From positions 1-51,611 of the forward strand of contig DPOU01000012.1 in NCBI GenBank assembly GCA_003539625.1: 51,611 nucleotides of DNA. The letters are read 5' to 3'. Of the stretch, positions 25,159 through 34,800 are shown piece by piece (positions within the stretch are counted from its first letter, which is position 1; each line of letters opens with the position of its first letter). The stretch comes from Acholeplasmatales bacterium (GTDB lineage: Bacteria > Bacillota_I > Bacilli_A > ML615J-28 > CAG-313). A program made the translations under genes and the position numbers. The notes below the pieces were generated by a model. It was not told the origin of the DNA, did no database searches, and saw only the letters and a list, made by a program, of their open reading frames with translations.

Positions 25159-26894
25159 TGAAAAAAGTAATAACATTTCTAACCTCAGTATGTTTATTTT
25201 GTTCTTTAGCAGTTTCTACTAAAGTAGTAAAAGCTAATAGTAATGGTTACTTTAAAGGACAAACCTTAACTATTTATAATGTTGAAGACTACATTTCTCA
25301 AGGTGAAGAAGGATATGTAGACATAATTGGTAACTTTGAAAAAGAATATGGTGTAAAAGTTAATTATTATACTTATGATACTAATGAAACAATGTATAAT
25401 CAGTTTACTCTTCAAAAAGAAGGAACCTATGATTTAATTTGTACATCAGATTACATGATTCAAAAAATGATTAAAGAAGAATTAGTAGATCCAATTGATG
25501 TAAGTAAAATTCCTAATTATGAAAAGTATGCTGCCAAAACTTTAAGAGAAAAGTTAAAAGCTATGAATGTTCCTTATGAAGGTAGAACTGTAAATTTAGA
25601 CGAATTTGCGGTAGGATACATGTGGGGAACTTTAGGAATTGTCTATGATCCTGAATGTAGTGATACTATAAGAGAAGATGTTAAATCATGGGATGTATTT
25701 TGGAATCCAACGTACAAAAATGTAATTTCTATAAAGAATTCCATCAGAGATGCCTTTGTTGCAGGATTAATGCACTCATATAGTAAAGACATTGAATTCC
25801 AAAAAGTTATGAATGCTTACCTAGATGATCCAAATGAAACCAACAAATTGAAATATAATGCTTTAGTACAAGATATTTTTGACTTTAAGTTAGATGGTTC
25901 ACAAGCAAGTGATCTTGAAAATAAAGAAAAAATTGCTCGTGTAAAAGAAGAATTAATTTCAATGAAAAAGAATATTTTTGGTTTTGAAGTAGATTCAGGT
26001 AAAAATGATATAATAACTGGAAAAATAAAATTAAACTTAGCATATTCTGGAGATGCTGTGTACTCAATCAACACTGCTATGGAAGATGCTGATAAAGTTT
26101 TAGAATATTACGTTCCTGAAGATGGCAGCAACATTTGGTATGATGCTTGGACAATGCCAAAGGGTGCAAAGAATAAAGAACTTGCTTATGAATTCTTAAA
26201 CTATTTGTCAGATCCAATCAATGCAGCTGATAATATGGATTATATTGGTTATACACCATATATTGTAGGCGATGAATTATTCACTCTTACCGCAAGTTGG
26301 TATGGTGCTGCTGATTATGATGTTAATTCATATTACAGTGAAGAAACTAAAGTTATTTATGATAATGTATTATATGAATGTATAAAAGAAAAAGAAAGTG
26401 AAAACGATGTTTTACCAACTAATGAAGAGTACTTTGAATCTTGTGAATATGATAGTGAAACAACATATGAAGAAGATGATATGATAAGCTTCAATGGTAA
26501 AATATACAATTGCCTTGCAAGTACAAACTTATCACCAACTGAAGATGTTGAAAGTTGGGAAGAAGTTGAAGGATATGATCTTGACTTCTTATTTGGTAAT
26601 ACCGGGTCGTTCAAAGAAGGACTTAGAAGAGCGGTTATATACCCTTTTGCGGGATCACAAAATCAACTAGAAACACAATATCCAAGTGAAAACATTATCG
26701 CAAGATGTGCAATAATGAATGACTTTGGAAGTTATAATGATCAAGTTGTAATTATGTGGGGTCAAGTTAAGGCATACACAAATATGTTACCAGTATACAT
26801 TTTCCTAATAACGTTTGTTGTTATTTTAATTGCCATAACAGTATATGTTTTAATAAAACATCATATTGTTAAAAACTACAAAAAATCACTATAA
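25158..26894 (+). CDS. potD: Polyamine-binding protein PotD, membrane-anchored with inserted modules
   Basis: 578 residues against about 350 for ordinary PotD. There is an N-terminal signal peptide (1-26, no lipobox Cys at the cleavage site), then the binding-protein lobes: LTIYNVEDYISQG, YDLICTSDYMIQKMI, AVGYMWGTLGIVYDP, NIWYDAWTMPKGAKN. Between GYTPYIVGD and the last lobe (VIYPFAGSQNQLETQYPS) lies an insert at about 388-470. It contains two similar acidic units (YYSEETKVIYDNVLYECI and YDSETTYEEDDMISFNGKIY), each with a V/IxYxxxxYxC pattern like small carbohydrate-binding (CBM5/12) modules. A C-terminal membrane helix (about 543-566) anchors the protein in place of a lipid. It delivers polyamines to PotABC. 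Confidence 0.9.
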   Translation: MKKVITFLTSVCLFCSLAVSTKVVKANSNGYFKGQTLTIYNVEDYISQGEEGYVDIIGNFEKEYGVKVNYYTYDTNETMYNQFTLQKEGTYDLICTSDYMIQKMIKEELVDPIDVSKIPNYEKYAAKTLREKLKAMNVPYEGRTVNLDEFAVGYMWGTLGIVYDPECSDTIREDVKSWDVFWNPTYKNVISIKNSIRDAFVAGLMHSYSKDIEFQKVMNAYLDDPNETNKLKYNALVQDIFDFKLDGSQASDLENKEKIARVKEELISMKKNIFGFEVDSGKNDIITGKIKLNLAYSGDAVYSINTAMEDADKVLEYYVPEDGSNIWYDAWTMPKGAKNKELAYEFLNYLSDPINAADNMDYIGYTPYIVGDELFTLTASWYGAADYDVNSYYSEETKVIYDNVLYECIKEKESENDVLPTNEEYFESCEYDSETTYEEDDMISFNGKIYNCLASTNLSPTEDVESWEEVEGYDLDFLFGNTGSFKEGLRRAVIYPFAGSQNQLETQYPSENIIARCAIMNDFGSYNDQVVIMWGQVKAYTNMLPVYIFLITFVVILIAITVYVLIKHHIVKNYKKSL

Positions 26895-26905
26895 TAATTG
26901 TTTGT

Positions 26906-26933
26906 AACTCCCTATTACATCAGGGAGTTTTTA
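26906..26933 (+). terminator. Terminator of the pot operon
   Basis: AACTCCCT (26906-26913) pairs with AGGGAGTT (26922-26929), followed by T residues. Confidence 0.85.
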
Positions 26934-27047
26934 AAAGCTCTCTTAAGTTGTATTTTTAATGCAAAAAATAACTAATATACGTAAGCTATAGAAAATAATC
27001 ATGCTACTTTTTGATTTTGCTTTTTGGTTTTAAAAGTAGGAAAGATG

Positions 27048-27056
27048 TGGTATAAT
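27048..27056 (+). promoter_or_regulatory. Extended -10 promoter of the DUF3737 operon
   Basis: TGG plus TATAAT (27051-27056), 22 bases before ATG 27078. The -35 is poor. Confidence 0.6.
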
Positions 27057-27077
27057 AATAAAAAATGAGGTGCAAAA

Positions 27078-27929
27078 ATGAAAAAACTAGAACAAGGATT
27101 ATTTGTTGGTGAAAGAGCTTTATATAATTCAAGTAATCTCATAATTGAAGACTCTACTTTTGAAAATGGCGAATCACCACTAAAAGAAAGCAATAATATA
27201 AAGATTTATAATAGTATTTTTAAATGGAAATACCCTTTATGGTATTGCCACGATATATTTGTTAAAGATAGTACTTTATTAGATACAGCACGTTCAGGTA
27301 TTTGGTATACTGACAATATTGAAATTATTGATTCAACAATTGAAGCACCTAAAACATTTAGAAGGGCTAAGAACATTAAGTTAAAAAATGTTTATTTACC
27401 AAATGCTGAAGAAACTTTGTGGACATGTGAAAATATAAGGATGGAACATGTTGTCGCAAAAGGTAATTATTTTGGAATGAATAGTAAAAATATTGCAATA
27501 AGCGACTTTAATTTAGATGGTAACTATGCATTTGATGGCGCAAGTAATATTGAAATACACAATGCTAAAATGTTGTCAAAAGATTCTTTTTGGAATTGTG
27601 ACAATGTAACTGTTTATGATTCAACTATAATAGGTGAATATTTAGGATGGAATTCTAAAAATATAACTCTTATTAATTGTACAATTGACGCCTTACAAGG
27701 TATGTGTTATATGGAAAATTTAAAATTAGTAAATTGTAAATTACTAAATACTAATTTAGCATTTGAATATTCAACTGTTGATGCCAGTGTAAATTCTAAA
27801 ATTGATTCAGTTAAAAACCCAATTAGTGGCAAAATTGTTGCAAAAGAAATTGGTGAAATAATTTTAGATGATACATTAATTGATTCAAGAAAAACACAAA
27901 TTATAGAGGAGAATAAAAAAAGTGAATAA
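27078..27929 (+). CDS. DUF3737-family right-handed beta-helix protein
   Basis: 283 residues made of short repeating strands of the form NIxIxxSxI (SSNLIIEDSTFENGESPLKE, NNIKIYNSIFKWKYPLWYC, DNIEIIDSTIEAPKTFRRAK). This is the pattern of the DUF3737 family common in gut Firmicutes and Bacteroidetes. No signal peptide is present, so it is probably cytoplasmic. Biochemical function unknown. GAGGTG precedes ATG. The end overlaps the aminotransferase start by 8 bases, and the pairing of DUF3737 with a PatB-like enzyme may be functional. Confidence 0.85.
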   Translation: MKKLEQGLFVGERALYNSSNLIIEDSTFENGESPLKESNNIKIYNSIFKWKYPLWYCHDIFVKDSTLLDTARSGIWYTDNIEIIDSTIEAPKTFRRAKNIKLKNVYLPNAEETLWTCENIRMEHVVAKGNYFGMNSKNIAISDFNLDGNYAFDGASNIEIHNAKMLSKDSFWNCDNVTVYDSTIIGEYLGWNSKNITLINCTIDALQGMCYMENLKLVNCKLLNTNLAFEYSTVDASVNSKIDSVKNPISGKIVAKEIGEIILDDTLIDSRKTQIIEENKKSE

Positions 27930-29094
27930 CAATTTTGACAATATTCCTAATCGTAGAAACACTTTTTCATTAAAATGGGATGTTTCAGAAAATGAACTAC
28001 CAATGTGGGTTGCGGACATGGATTTTGAAACTGCACCATGCATAAAAGAAGCGTTAATTGAAAGAGCAAAACATGGCGTTTTTGGTTACAGCATTATTCC
28101 TGATGAATTTTTTGAAAGTATTATTGGATGGTGGCAAAGAAGACATCATATAACTTTTGAAAAAGACTGGATGATTTTTTCAACGGGAGTTGTTCCTGCC
28201 ATTTCATCAATAGTAAGAAAAATCACTACACCGGCAGAAAATGTTTTAATACAATCGCCTGTATATAATATTTTCTATAATTCTATTTTTAATAATGGCA
28301 GAAATATTTTATCAAGTGATTTAGTTTATGAAAATGGTGAGTATCATATTGATTTTGTTGATTTAGAAAATAAATTGAAAAATCCACAAACTACATTAAT
28401 GATTCTTTGTAATCCCCATAATCCTATTGGAAAGATTTGGAGTAAAGAAGAACTTGCCAAAATTGGTGAGCTATGTCATAAATATAATGTAACAGTTATT
28501 TCTGATGAAATTCATTGTGATATAACTAATCCAGGAAAGGAATATATTCCATTTGCTAGCGTAAATGATGTTTGTCGTGACATATCAATAACTTGTATAG
28601 CCGGCTCAAAAGTTTTCAACTTAGGTGGATTACAATCAGCATGTGTAGTAGTCCCTAATAAGTTTTTAAAACATAAAGTAGAGCGTGGCCTAAATACTGA
28701 CGAAGTAGCTGAACCTAATGCTTTTGCGATGAGTGCAAACATTGCGGGATTCAAATATGGTGATGAATGGGTTAGCAAATTAAATAACTACATATACGAA
28801 AATAAAAAAATATTTTGTGATTATGTAAATAAAAATTTACCTAAACTTTACATTATACCATCAGAAGCAACTTATCTTTTGTGGGTTGATGTAAGAAAGT
28901 ATACCGATGATGCAACAACTTTATGTGAATACCTTCGTAGTAAAACAGGATTATATGTTTGTGAAGGATCAGAATATGGAGTTAATGGTAAAGCCTTTTT
29001 TAGAATAAATCTAGCAACTTCAAAATATAACGTATTAGATGCTTTAGAACGTTTGAAAGCCGGTTTAGAATTATTTGAAAGTGAGACAAAATAA
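27922..29094 (+). CDS. patB: PatB/MalY-type PLP-dependent cystathionine beta-lyase/aminotransferase
   Basis: 390 residues, full length for the family. Class I/II aminotransferase signs are LPMWVADMDFETAPCI, LCNPHNPIGKIWSKEEL, VISDEIHCDI and the PLP lysine in CIAGSKVFNLGGLQSA. Members cleave cystathionine or cysteine to pyruvate and ammonia; some are transaminases. GTG 27922 is the start, with AGAGGAG upstream and an 8-base overlap with DUF3737. TAA overlaps the next ATG by one base, so the operon is tightly coupled. Confidence 0.9.
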   Translation: MNNNFDNIPNRRNTFSLKWDVSENELPMWVADMDFETAPCIKEALIERAKHGVFGYSIIPDEFFESIIGWWQRRHHITFEKDWMIFSTGVVPAISSIVRKITTPAENVLIQSPVYNIFYNSIFNNGRNILSSDLVYENGEYHIDFVDLENKLKNPQTTLMILCNPHNPIGKIWSKEELAKIGELCHKYNVTVISDEIHCDITNPGKEYIPFASVNDVCRDISITCIAGSKVFNLGGLQSACVVVPNKFLKHKVERGLNTDEVAEPNAFAMSANIAGFKYGDEWVSKLNNYIYENKKIFCDYVNKNLPKLYIIPSEATYLLWVDVRKYTDDATTLCEYLRSKTGLYVCEGSEYGVNGKAFFRINLATSKYNVLDALERLKAGLELFESETK

Positions 29095-29795
29095 TGGAAG
29101 AATTTAAACGCTTTGAAATGCTAATTGGTAAAGACAATTTAGAAATGTTATCTAAAAAACATATTGCAATATTTGGCATTGGTGGTGTAGGTGGATACGT
29201 ATGTGAAGCTCTTGCACGTTCAGGGATTGGCAATTTCACTCTCATAGATAATGATGTAGTTGATGTTTCTAACTTAAATCGTCAAATAATTGCAACAACT
29301 TCAACAATTGGTCTTCCTAAAGTAGAAGTGATGAAAGAAAGAATTTTAAGTATCAATAAAAAAGCTAAGATAAACACTTATCAATGCTTTTTTTTGCCAG
29401 AGAATGCAAGTATCTTTGATTTTTCAAAATTTGATTACATTGTTGATGCGATTGATACTGTTACCGCAAAACTTGCAATTATCGAATTAGCCAAGAAAAA
29501 TAATGTTCCAGTAATTAGTGCAATGGGAACTGGCAATAAATTAAATCCATTAGATTTAATAATTACTGACATATCAAAAACCTCAATGTGTCCGCTTGCT
29601 AGAGTTATGCGCACAGAACTTAGAAAAAGAGGAATAACTAAATTAAAGGTTGTTTACTCACAAGAAATGCCAATTAAAACTGGCTTAATTAATCCTGAAA
29701 CTGGTAAGAGTGTACCTGGTAGTAGTGCTTTTGTACCGGGGGTTGCGGGACTAGTAATTGCATCAGAAGTTGTAAAGGATTTAATTAATATATAA
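29094..29795 (+). CDS. tcdA: tRNA threonylcarbamoyladenosine dehydratase (TcdA/CsdL)
   Basis: 233 residues of the E1/ThiF/MoeB superfamily. It has the nucleotide-binding GIGGVGGYVCEALARSGIG, FTLIDNDVVDVSNLNRQ, the adenylation Arg in LNRQ, DYIVDAIDTVTAKLAI and the C-terminal VPGSSAFVPGVAGLVIASEV block. TcdA uses ATP to cyclise t6A37 to ct6A in tRNAs that read ANN codons. It is shorter than E. coli TcdA (about 268), as in many Firmicutes. The first base of its ATG is the last base of the patB stop. Confidence 0.9.
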   Translation: MEEFKRFEMLIGKDNLEMLSKKHIAIFGIGGVGGYVCEALARSGIGNFTLIDNDVVDVSNLNRQIIATTSTIGLPKVEVMKERILSINKKAKINTYQCFFLPENASIFDFSKFDYIVDAIDTVTAKLAIIELAKKNNVPVISAMGTGNKLNPLDLIITDISKTSMCPLARVMRTELRKRGITKLKVVYSQEMPIKTGLINPETGKSVPGSSAFVPGVAGLVIASEVVKDLINI

Positions 29796-29811
29796 TATAA
29801 GGAATAGGGAA

Positions 29812-30582
29812 ATGAAGACATTAGTTGTTGAAAACATTACAAAGACTTTTAAAATTTCACGAAAACAACAAAGAATTGAAAAAACTATGGAAAGTTATAA
29901 AACAGCCGTAAATGGTCTTTCATTTGTTGCAAACGAAGGTGAAATATATGGTTTACTTGGACCTAATGGAGCAGGTAAAACAACAACCCTAAGAATAATC
30001 TCAACTTTAATAAAACAAGATAAAGGTGATGTTATTATAGAGGGTTTAAATACAAAAACTGATACGGAAAAAGTAAGAGCAAAGATTGGCTTTTTAACAA
30101 GTGAGTTAAAACTAGAAGATTTCTTTACTCCTAATTACTTATTCGATTACTTTGGTAAATTACACAATATACCAGATGATGTGTTAGAAAATCGCAAAAA
30201 AGAATTATTTGAAAAATTTGGCATTGAGAAGTTTGCGGAGGTAAAAATAGCCGATTTATCTACTGGTATGAAACAAAAAGTTTCAATTGTTATATCAATC
30301 GTTCATGATCCAGATGTAATAATATTTGATGAACCTACTAATGGTTTAGACGTTATTACCGCAAAAGTTGTAACTGACTTTCTTAAAGAATTAAAAAGCC
30401 AAAACAAAATAATAATTATTTCTACTCATATCTTTTCATTAGTAGAAAAGCTTTGTGACCGTGTTGGAATTATCATTAATGGTAAAATGATTAAAAGCGG
30501 TGAATTAGTTGAACTAACAAAAGAAAAAGATTTAGAAGAATTATTCTTTGAATTATATAAAGAAGAAGTTGGTGAAAAATAA
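29812..30582 (+). CDS. natA: ABC exporter ATPase, NatA-like
   Basis: 256 residues. Walker A is GPNGAGKTT, the signature is LSTGMKQKVSIVISIV (STGM variant typical of NatA), Walker B is VIIFDEPTNGLD and the H-loop ISTHIFSLVE. NatAB exports Na+ in Bacillus; other substrates are possible. It lies 16 bases after tcdA with AAGGAATAGGG upstream, so it is probably in the same operon. Its TAA overlaps the permease ATG by one base. Confidence 0.85.
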   Translation: MKTLVVENITKTFKISRKQQRIEKTMESYKTAVNGLSFVANEGEIYGLLGPNGAGKTTTLRIISTLIKQDKGDVIIEGLNTKTDTEKVRAKIGFLTSELKLEDFFTPNYLFDYFGKLHNIPDDVLENRKKELFEKFGIEKFAEVKIADLSTGMKQKVSIVISIVHDPDVIIFDEPTNGLDVITAKVVTDFLKELKSQNKIIIISTHIFSLVEKLCDRVGIIINGKMIKSGELVELTKEKDLEELFFELYKEEVGEK

Positions 30583-31760
30583 TGAAACAAATACTAACAA
30601 TAATGAAAAAAGAACTATACCGTTTCTTTACTGATCGTAGAATGGTAATGTCTTTAATATTACCGGCTGCTTTGATTTATATAATTTATTCGGCAATAGG
30701 TTCCGCAACTCTTAAACATGTTGAAGATCAAGCAACATATCTTTATAAAATATGTATTGTTAATGAACCTAGTGAAAAAGAATTAGCCTTTTTAGATTCT
30801 GATTGTCCATATAAAATTGATAAAGTTGAAACAACTTCAAATATTGATGAAATCAAACAAAAAATAGCGAATAATGAAATTGATTTATACATTAAATATG
30901 AAGATGATTTCTATCAAAAAATGATGGCATATGATTCTACTACTGGTGCAGTACCACCTCAAATTGAAATATATTATAATTCTGGTAAAGAAGAATCAGA
31001 ACTAATATATCAATATTATGTAAGTTGCTTAAATGATTATGAAGCTAAATTAACTAATAAATTTGATATAAATTCAGATGTTAATATTAACTATGATTTA
31101 GCATCAAAAGATGAAAAAGATACTCAATTTGTAACAATGTTACTTCCATTCTTAATTATTGTATTGTTATTTTCAAGTTGCTTGTCAATAGCTTCAGAAT
31201 CGATTGCGGGAGAAAAAGAAAGAGGTACAATTGCTACTTTATTAATTACACCTGTAAAGAGAAGCTCAATAGCACTTGGAAAAATCTTTGCAATTTCGGT
31301 TACAGCATTTGTTGGTGCAATTGCCAACTTTATTGGACTAGTTGCAGCCTTACCAAAATTAGTTGCCGGAGCAAATCTATCAATGAGTATGTATAATGTA
31401 GGTAGTTATGTTGGTTTATTATTTATAATAGTTAGCACAGTATTAATCTTTATTGCCATATTATCAATAATTTCTACTTTTGCAAAAAGTGTCAAAGAGG
31501 CTTCATCATACTCAATACCAGTTATGTTATTGGTCATGTTAATTGCCGCTACTTCATTAATTGGTAAATCTAATTCACAAACTATTACTTATTTTATACC
31601 AATCTATAATAGTGTTCAAGCAATGGGTGCCATTCTTAGTTTGAATTTTAACCCTATTAATTTTGTAATAACAATTGTTACTAATTTAGCTATATTTGCA
31701 TTAGGTATCGTAATACTATCAAAAATGTTTAATTCAGAAAAAATTATGTTTAACGCATAG
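30582..31760 (+). CDS. natB: ABC-2 permease, NatB-like
   Basis: 392 residues. One N-terminal membrane segment (about 20-40) is followed by a roughly 145-residue external domain and five C-terminal segments. The NatB-type sequence SIASESIAGEKERGTIATLL, followed by ITPVKRSSIALGK, marks the coupling helix. It works with the preceding ATPase as an exporter. The gene ends the operon 27078-31760 ahead of a strong terminator. Confidence 0.87.
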   Translation: MKQILTIMKKELYRFFTDRRMVMSLILPAALIYIIYSAIGSATLKHVEDQATYLYKICIVNEPSEKELAFLDSDCPYKIDKVETTSNIDEIKQKIANNEIDLYIKYEDDFYQKMMAYDSTTGAVPPQIEIYYNSGKEESELIYQYYVSCLNDYEAKLTNKFDINSDVNINYDLASKDEKDTQFVTMLLPFLIIVLLFSSCLSIASESIAGEKERGTIATLLITPVKRSSIALGKIFAISVTAFVGAIANFIGLVAALPKLVAGANLSMSMYNVGSYVGLLFIIVSTVLIFIAILSIISTFAKSVKEASSYSIPVMLLVMLIAATSLIGKSNSQTITYFIPIYNSVQAMGAILSLNFNPINFVITIVTNLAIFALGIVILSKMFNSEKIMFNA

Positions 31761-31772
31761 TTAAAATATTTC

Positions 31773-31817
31773 CTAAATTACTAGGGTAGAAGTACCTAGA
31801 TAGTTTAGGTTTTTTTA
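31773..31817 (+). terminator. Intrinsic terminator
   Basis: CCTAAA...ACTAGG pairs with CCTAG..TTTAGG (31805-31810), followed by seven T. Confidence 0.85.
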
Positions 31818-31856
31818 AAATACTTTATGAAAACGTTTGTATAAAAAATAAAAGTA

Positions 31857-31865
31857 TGATATTAT
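31857..31865 (+). promoter_or_regulatory. Possible extended -10 of the GDPD lipoprotein
   Basis: TGA plus TATTAT (31860-31865), 21 bases before ATG 31886. Confidence 0.35.
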
Positions 31866-31885
31866 TGTGCAAAAGGAGAATTGAT

Positions 31886-34800
31886 ATGCGAAAAAGAATA
31901 ATTTTACTAATTGCACTATTAACAGTAGTTTTAGCATTTGCTTCTTGTAAAAATAAAACTAAATATACGGTTAGTGTTAAGTTAGCCGAAGGTGAACAAT
32001 TAATAGGTAGTATTACTACTGAAGTTGGTAAAAAAGCATTGATAGGTGATGTAATAAATGAAACTAGTGTTCAAAAAGAAGGACATATTTTTAAAGGTTG
32101 GTCAATAGATGGCAGTTCTTTAGTTGATAAACAACTAGTTATTACTGAAGATATTTTACTCATTCCTCTCTTTGAAGTTAACTCTTATAAAATAAAATAC
32201 ACAATAGATGGTGAGGTATTTAGCGAAGAATTGCTAAAGTATGGAAGTAAAATAGAAGTTAAACAAGTACCTGAAAAAACTGGTTATACGTTTAAGGGTT
32301 GGGATAAAGAACTTCCAAACACTATGCCCGCAAGTGATATTGAACTAATTGGCACATATGAAAAGAATAAATATACAATTACGTATATTATTGAAGGACA
32401 AGAAAATATAACAAGAACATATTATTATGGTGATACAATTGAAACAATTGAAAACCCTAAATTAGAAGGCTTAAATTTTGTTAAATGGAGTGAGATAATT
32501 CCTGATACTATGCCTGATAATAATATTGAATTATATGCTGAATTTAACAAAAAAAGTTTTAATATCAATTATTATATCGATGGTGTGTTATATAAAACCG
32601 ATAGTTACCAATATAACGACAATATTGATGCATTAGAAATGGCAGAAAAATCAGGTTATACTTTTAGTGGTTGGGATAAAGAATTACCTACAAACATGCC
32701 AGCTTATGATATTGATGTTTATGGAACATATAATAAAAACACATATTATATTAATTACTATATTGACAACGTGTTATATAAAACCATAAGTTACTTATAT
32801 GATAATAGTATTAAAGTATTAGAAGTAACAAGTAAAACGGGTTATACCTTTAGTGGTTGGGATAAAGTACTACCTACAAATATGCCTGCTCAAGATATCG
32901 ATGTTTATGGAACTTATAATATAAATACTTATCAAATTAACTATTATATTGATAACGAATTGTATAAAACGGTAAATTACAAATATAATGAATTAATCAA
33001 TAATCTAGATGTTCCAGAAAAATCAGGTTATACTTTTAGTGGTTGGGATAAAGAATTACCTACTAATATGCCTGCTGAAAATTTAAATTTTTATGGAAGT
33101 TATGTTATTGCCACATATCAAATAACTTATGTTTATGAAGAAGGAAATCTTCCAACTCATACTTTAAATACTTTGGAAGAATTGTCACAAGTATTCTGGG
33201 ATGAATTTTATGCTTGGAGTGGTTCAACTAAATCACTTGAAGAATTTAAAACTGAACATCTAACATCTTGGAAGACTGGTAATCATGGTACTTCTAAACT
33301 ATACCTTGCAAATGGCGAAACCAAAATAGATGAAGGATACTTTATAAATGCTAGCGCAAACAATAAAAAATGGGTTAACTTTATTAATGTTTTAGATAAA
33401 ATGGTAAATGAAATTAATCCATCGCAACATGCTTGGGATTCTACTTATGTTGGCTATTTGCGATTATATACATTCTTTATGCAGTCCGCAACATATTGGA
33501 CTACAGAGCGTACTCAAAAAATGGTTGAATCTATTAAAATCGAAGATACATTAAAGAAGACTTATCAAAAAGGTGATGAATTCAAATTTTTAGAACTTTC
33601 AATTGAAGATGGTAGAGAATTCTTAGGTTGGTATCTAAATGAACAAAAATTAGAAGGCATTACTAAAGGAATGACAGGAGATATAACTATTGTGGCAAAA
33701 TGGAGTAATCCAATTTTACCTGAAAGTATTAATATTCTTAATCCGGTTTCTACATTTGATAAAAATATTACCTATACGTTACAAATCGAATTAATGCCAA
33801 CTAATATTACTCATCCTCAACTTGTGATGAAATCATCAGAACCAAAAGTTGCAACAATCAATAATGGTGTAATAAAAACAATTGGTTATGGTAAAACAAC
33901 CATTACAATTTATTCAAAATATAATCCAAATGTAAAGGTTGAATTTGAACTAGAAGTGTTCCCTAAAATTTTAGATGATAATCCTATTATCTATTTACCA
34001 TATGATGTAAATGAAAAAGCAGTTATCAACGTTGGCGTAGCATATGATTTATTGACGGGTGTAAAAGCCTATGATAAACAAGATGGTGACATCAGTGAAT
34101 CAATTAAGGCAGATTTATCAAAATTAGATGATACAACCGCTGGAAAATATACTATAGTATATAGCGTAACCGACTTAGATGGTAACACTTCAACCTTTGA
34201 ACGCATCGTGGTGGTAGTTGATAGAAGAGAATTAATCTTTATTGGCCATGCGGGATGCTACTTGGGAATTATGAATACAGAAGAAGCGTTTATTAATGCG
34301 GCAAAGATTAAAAAGTATGATGCAATTGAATGTGATGTGAAACAAACTAAAGATGGTGTCTTTGTTGTATGTCATGATAATGATTTTGCGGGAATAAGCA
34401 TTGCTAACACAAATTGGGAAGATTTAAAAAATGTTACGAAAACTCTAACAAGAGGTGGTGTAGAATATACAGCTACTCTTTGTACATTTGAAAGATATTT
34501 AGAAATTTGTAAAGAATATGATTTATTTGCGGTAGTGGAATTAAAATCATCAGCGGGTATTACTAATAGTGATCAATCTCGTATGTCTGCTTTAATGGAA
34601 ATAATTAATAAAAAAGGTATGTTAGATAAAACCATTTTCTTAGGTTCTCAATATAAATGTTTAGAATGGGTTAAGAGTAATGGTTATGAATATATCCCTT
34701 GTCAATATTTAGTTAACTCATGTGAAAGTGAAACAATATTTGAACGTTGTGTTACTTGGAACTTTGATGTAAGCTTTAATATTTCTTATAGTAATTCAGC

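Noticed and set aside
25158..25250. PotD as a lipoprotein
   Set aside because: The Cys residues in SVCLFCSLA lie within the hydrophobic core and not in a lipobox at the cleavage site; a C-terminal helix supplies the anchor.
32180..33112. CRISPR-like tandem array
   Set aside because: The repetition is about 62 codons long, in frame, and encodes InlB repeats; no short repeat-spacer pattern exists here or elsewhere in the window.
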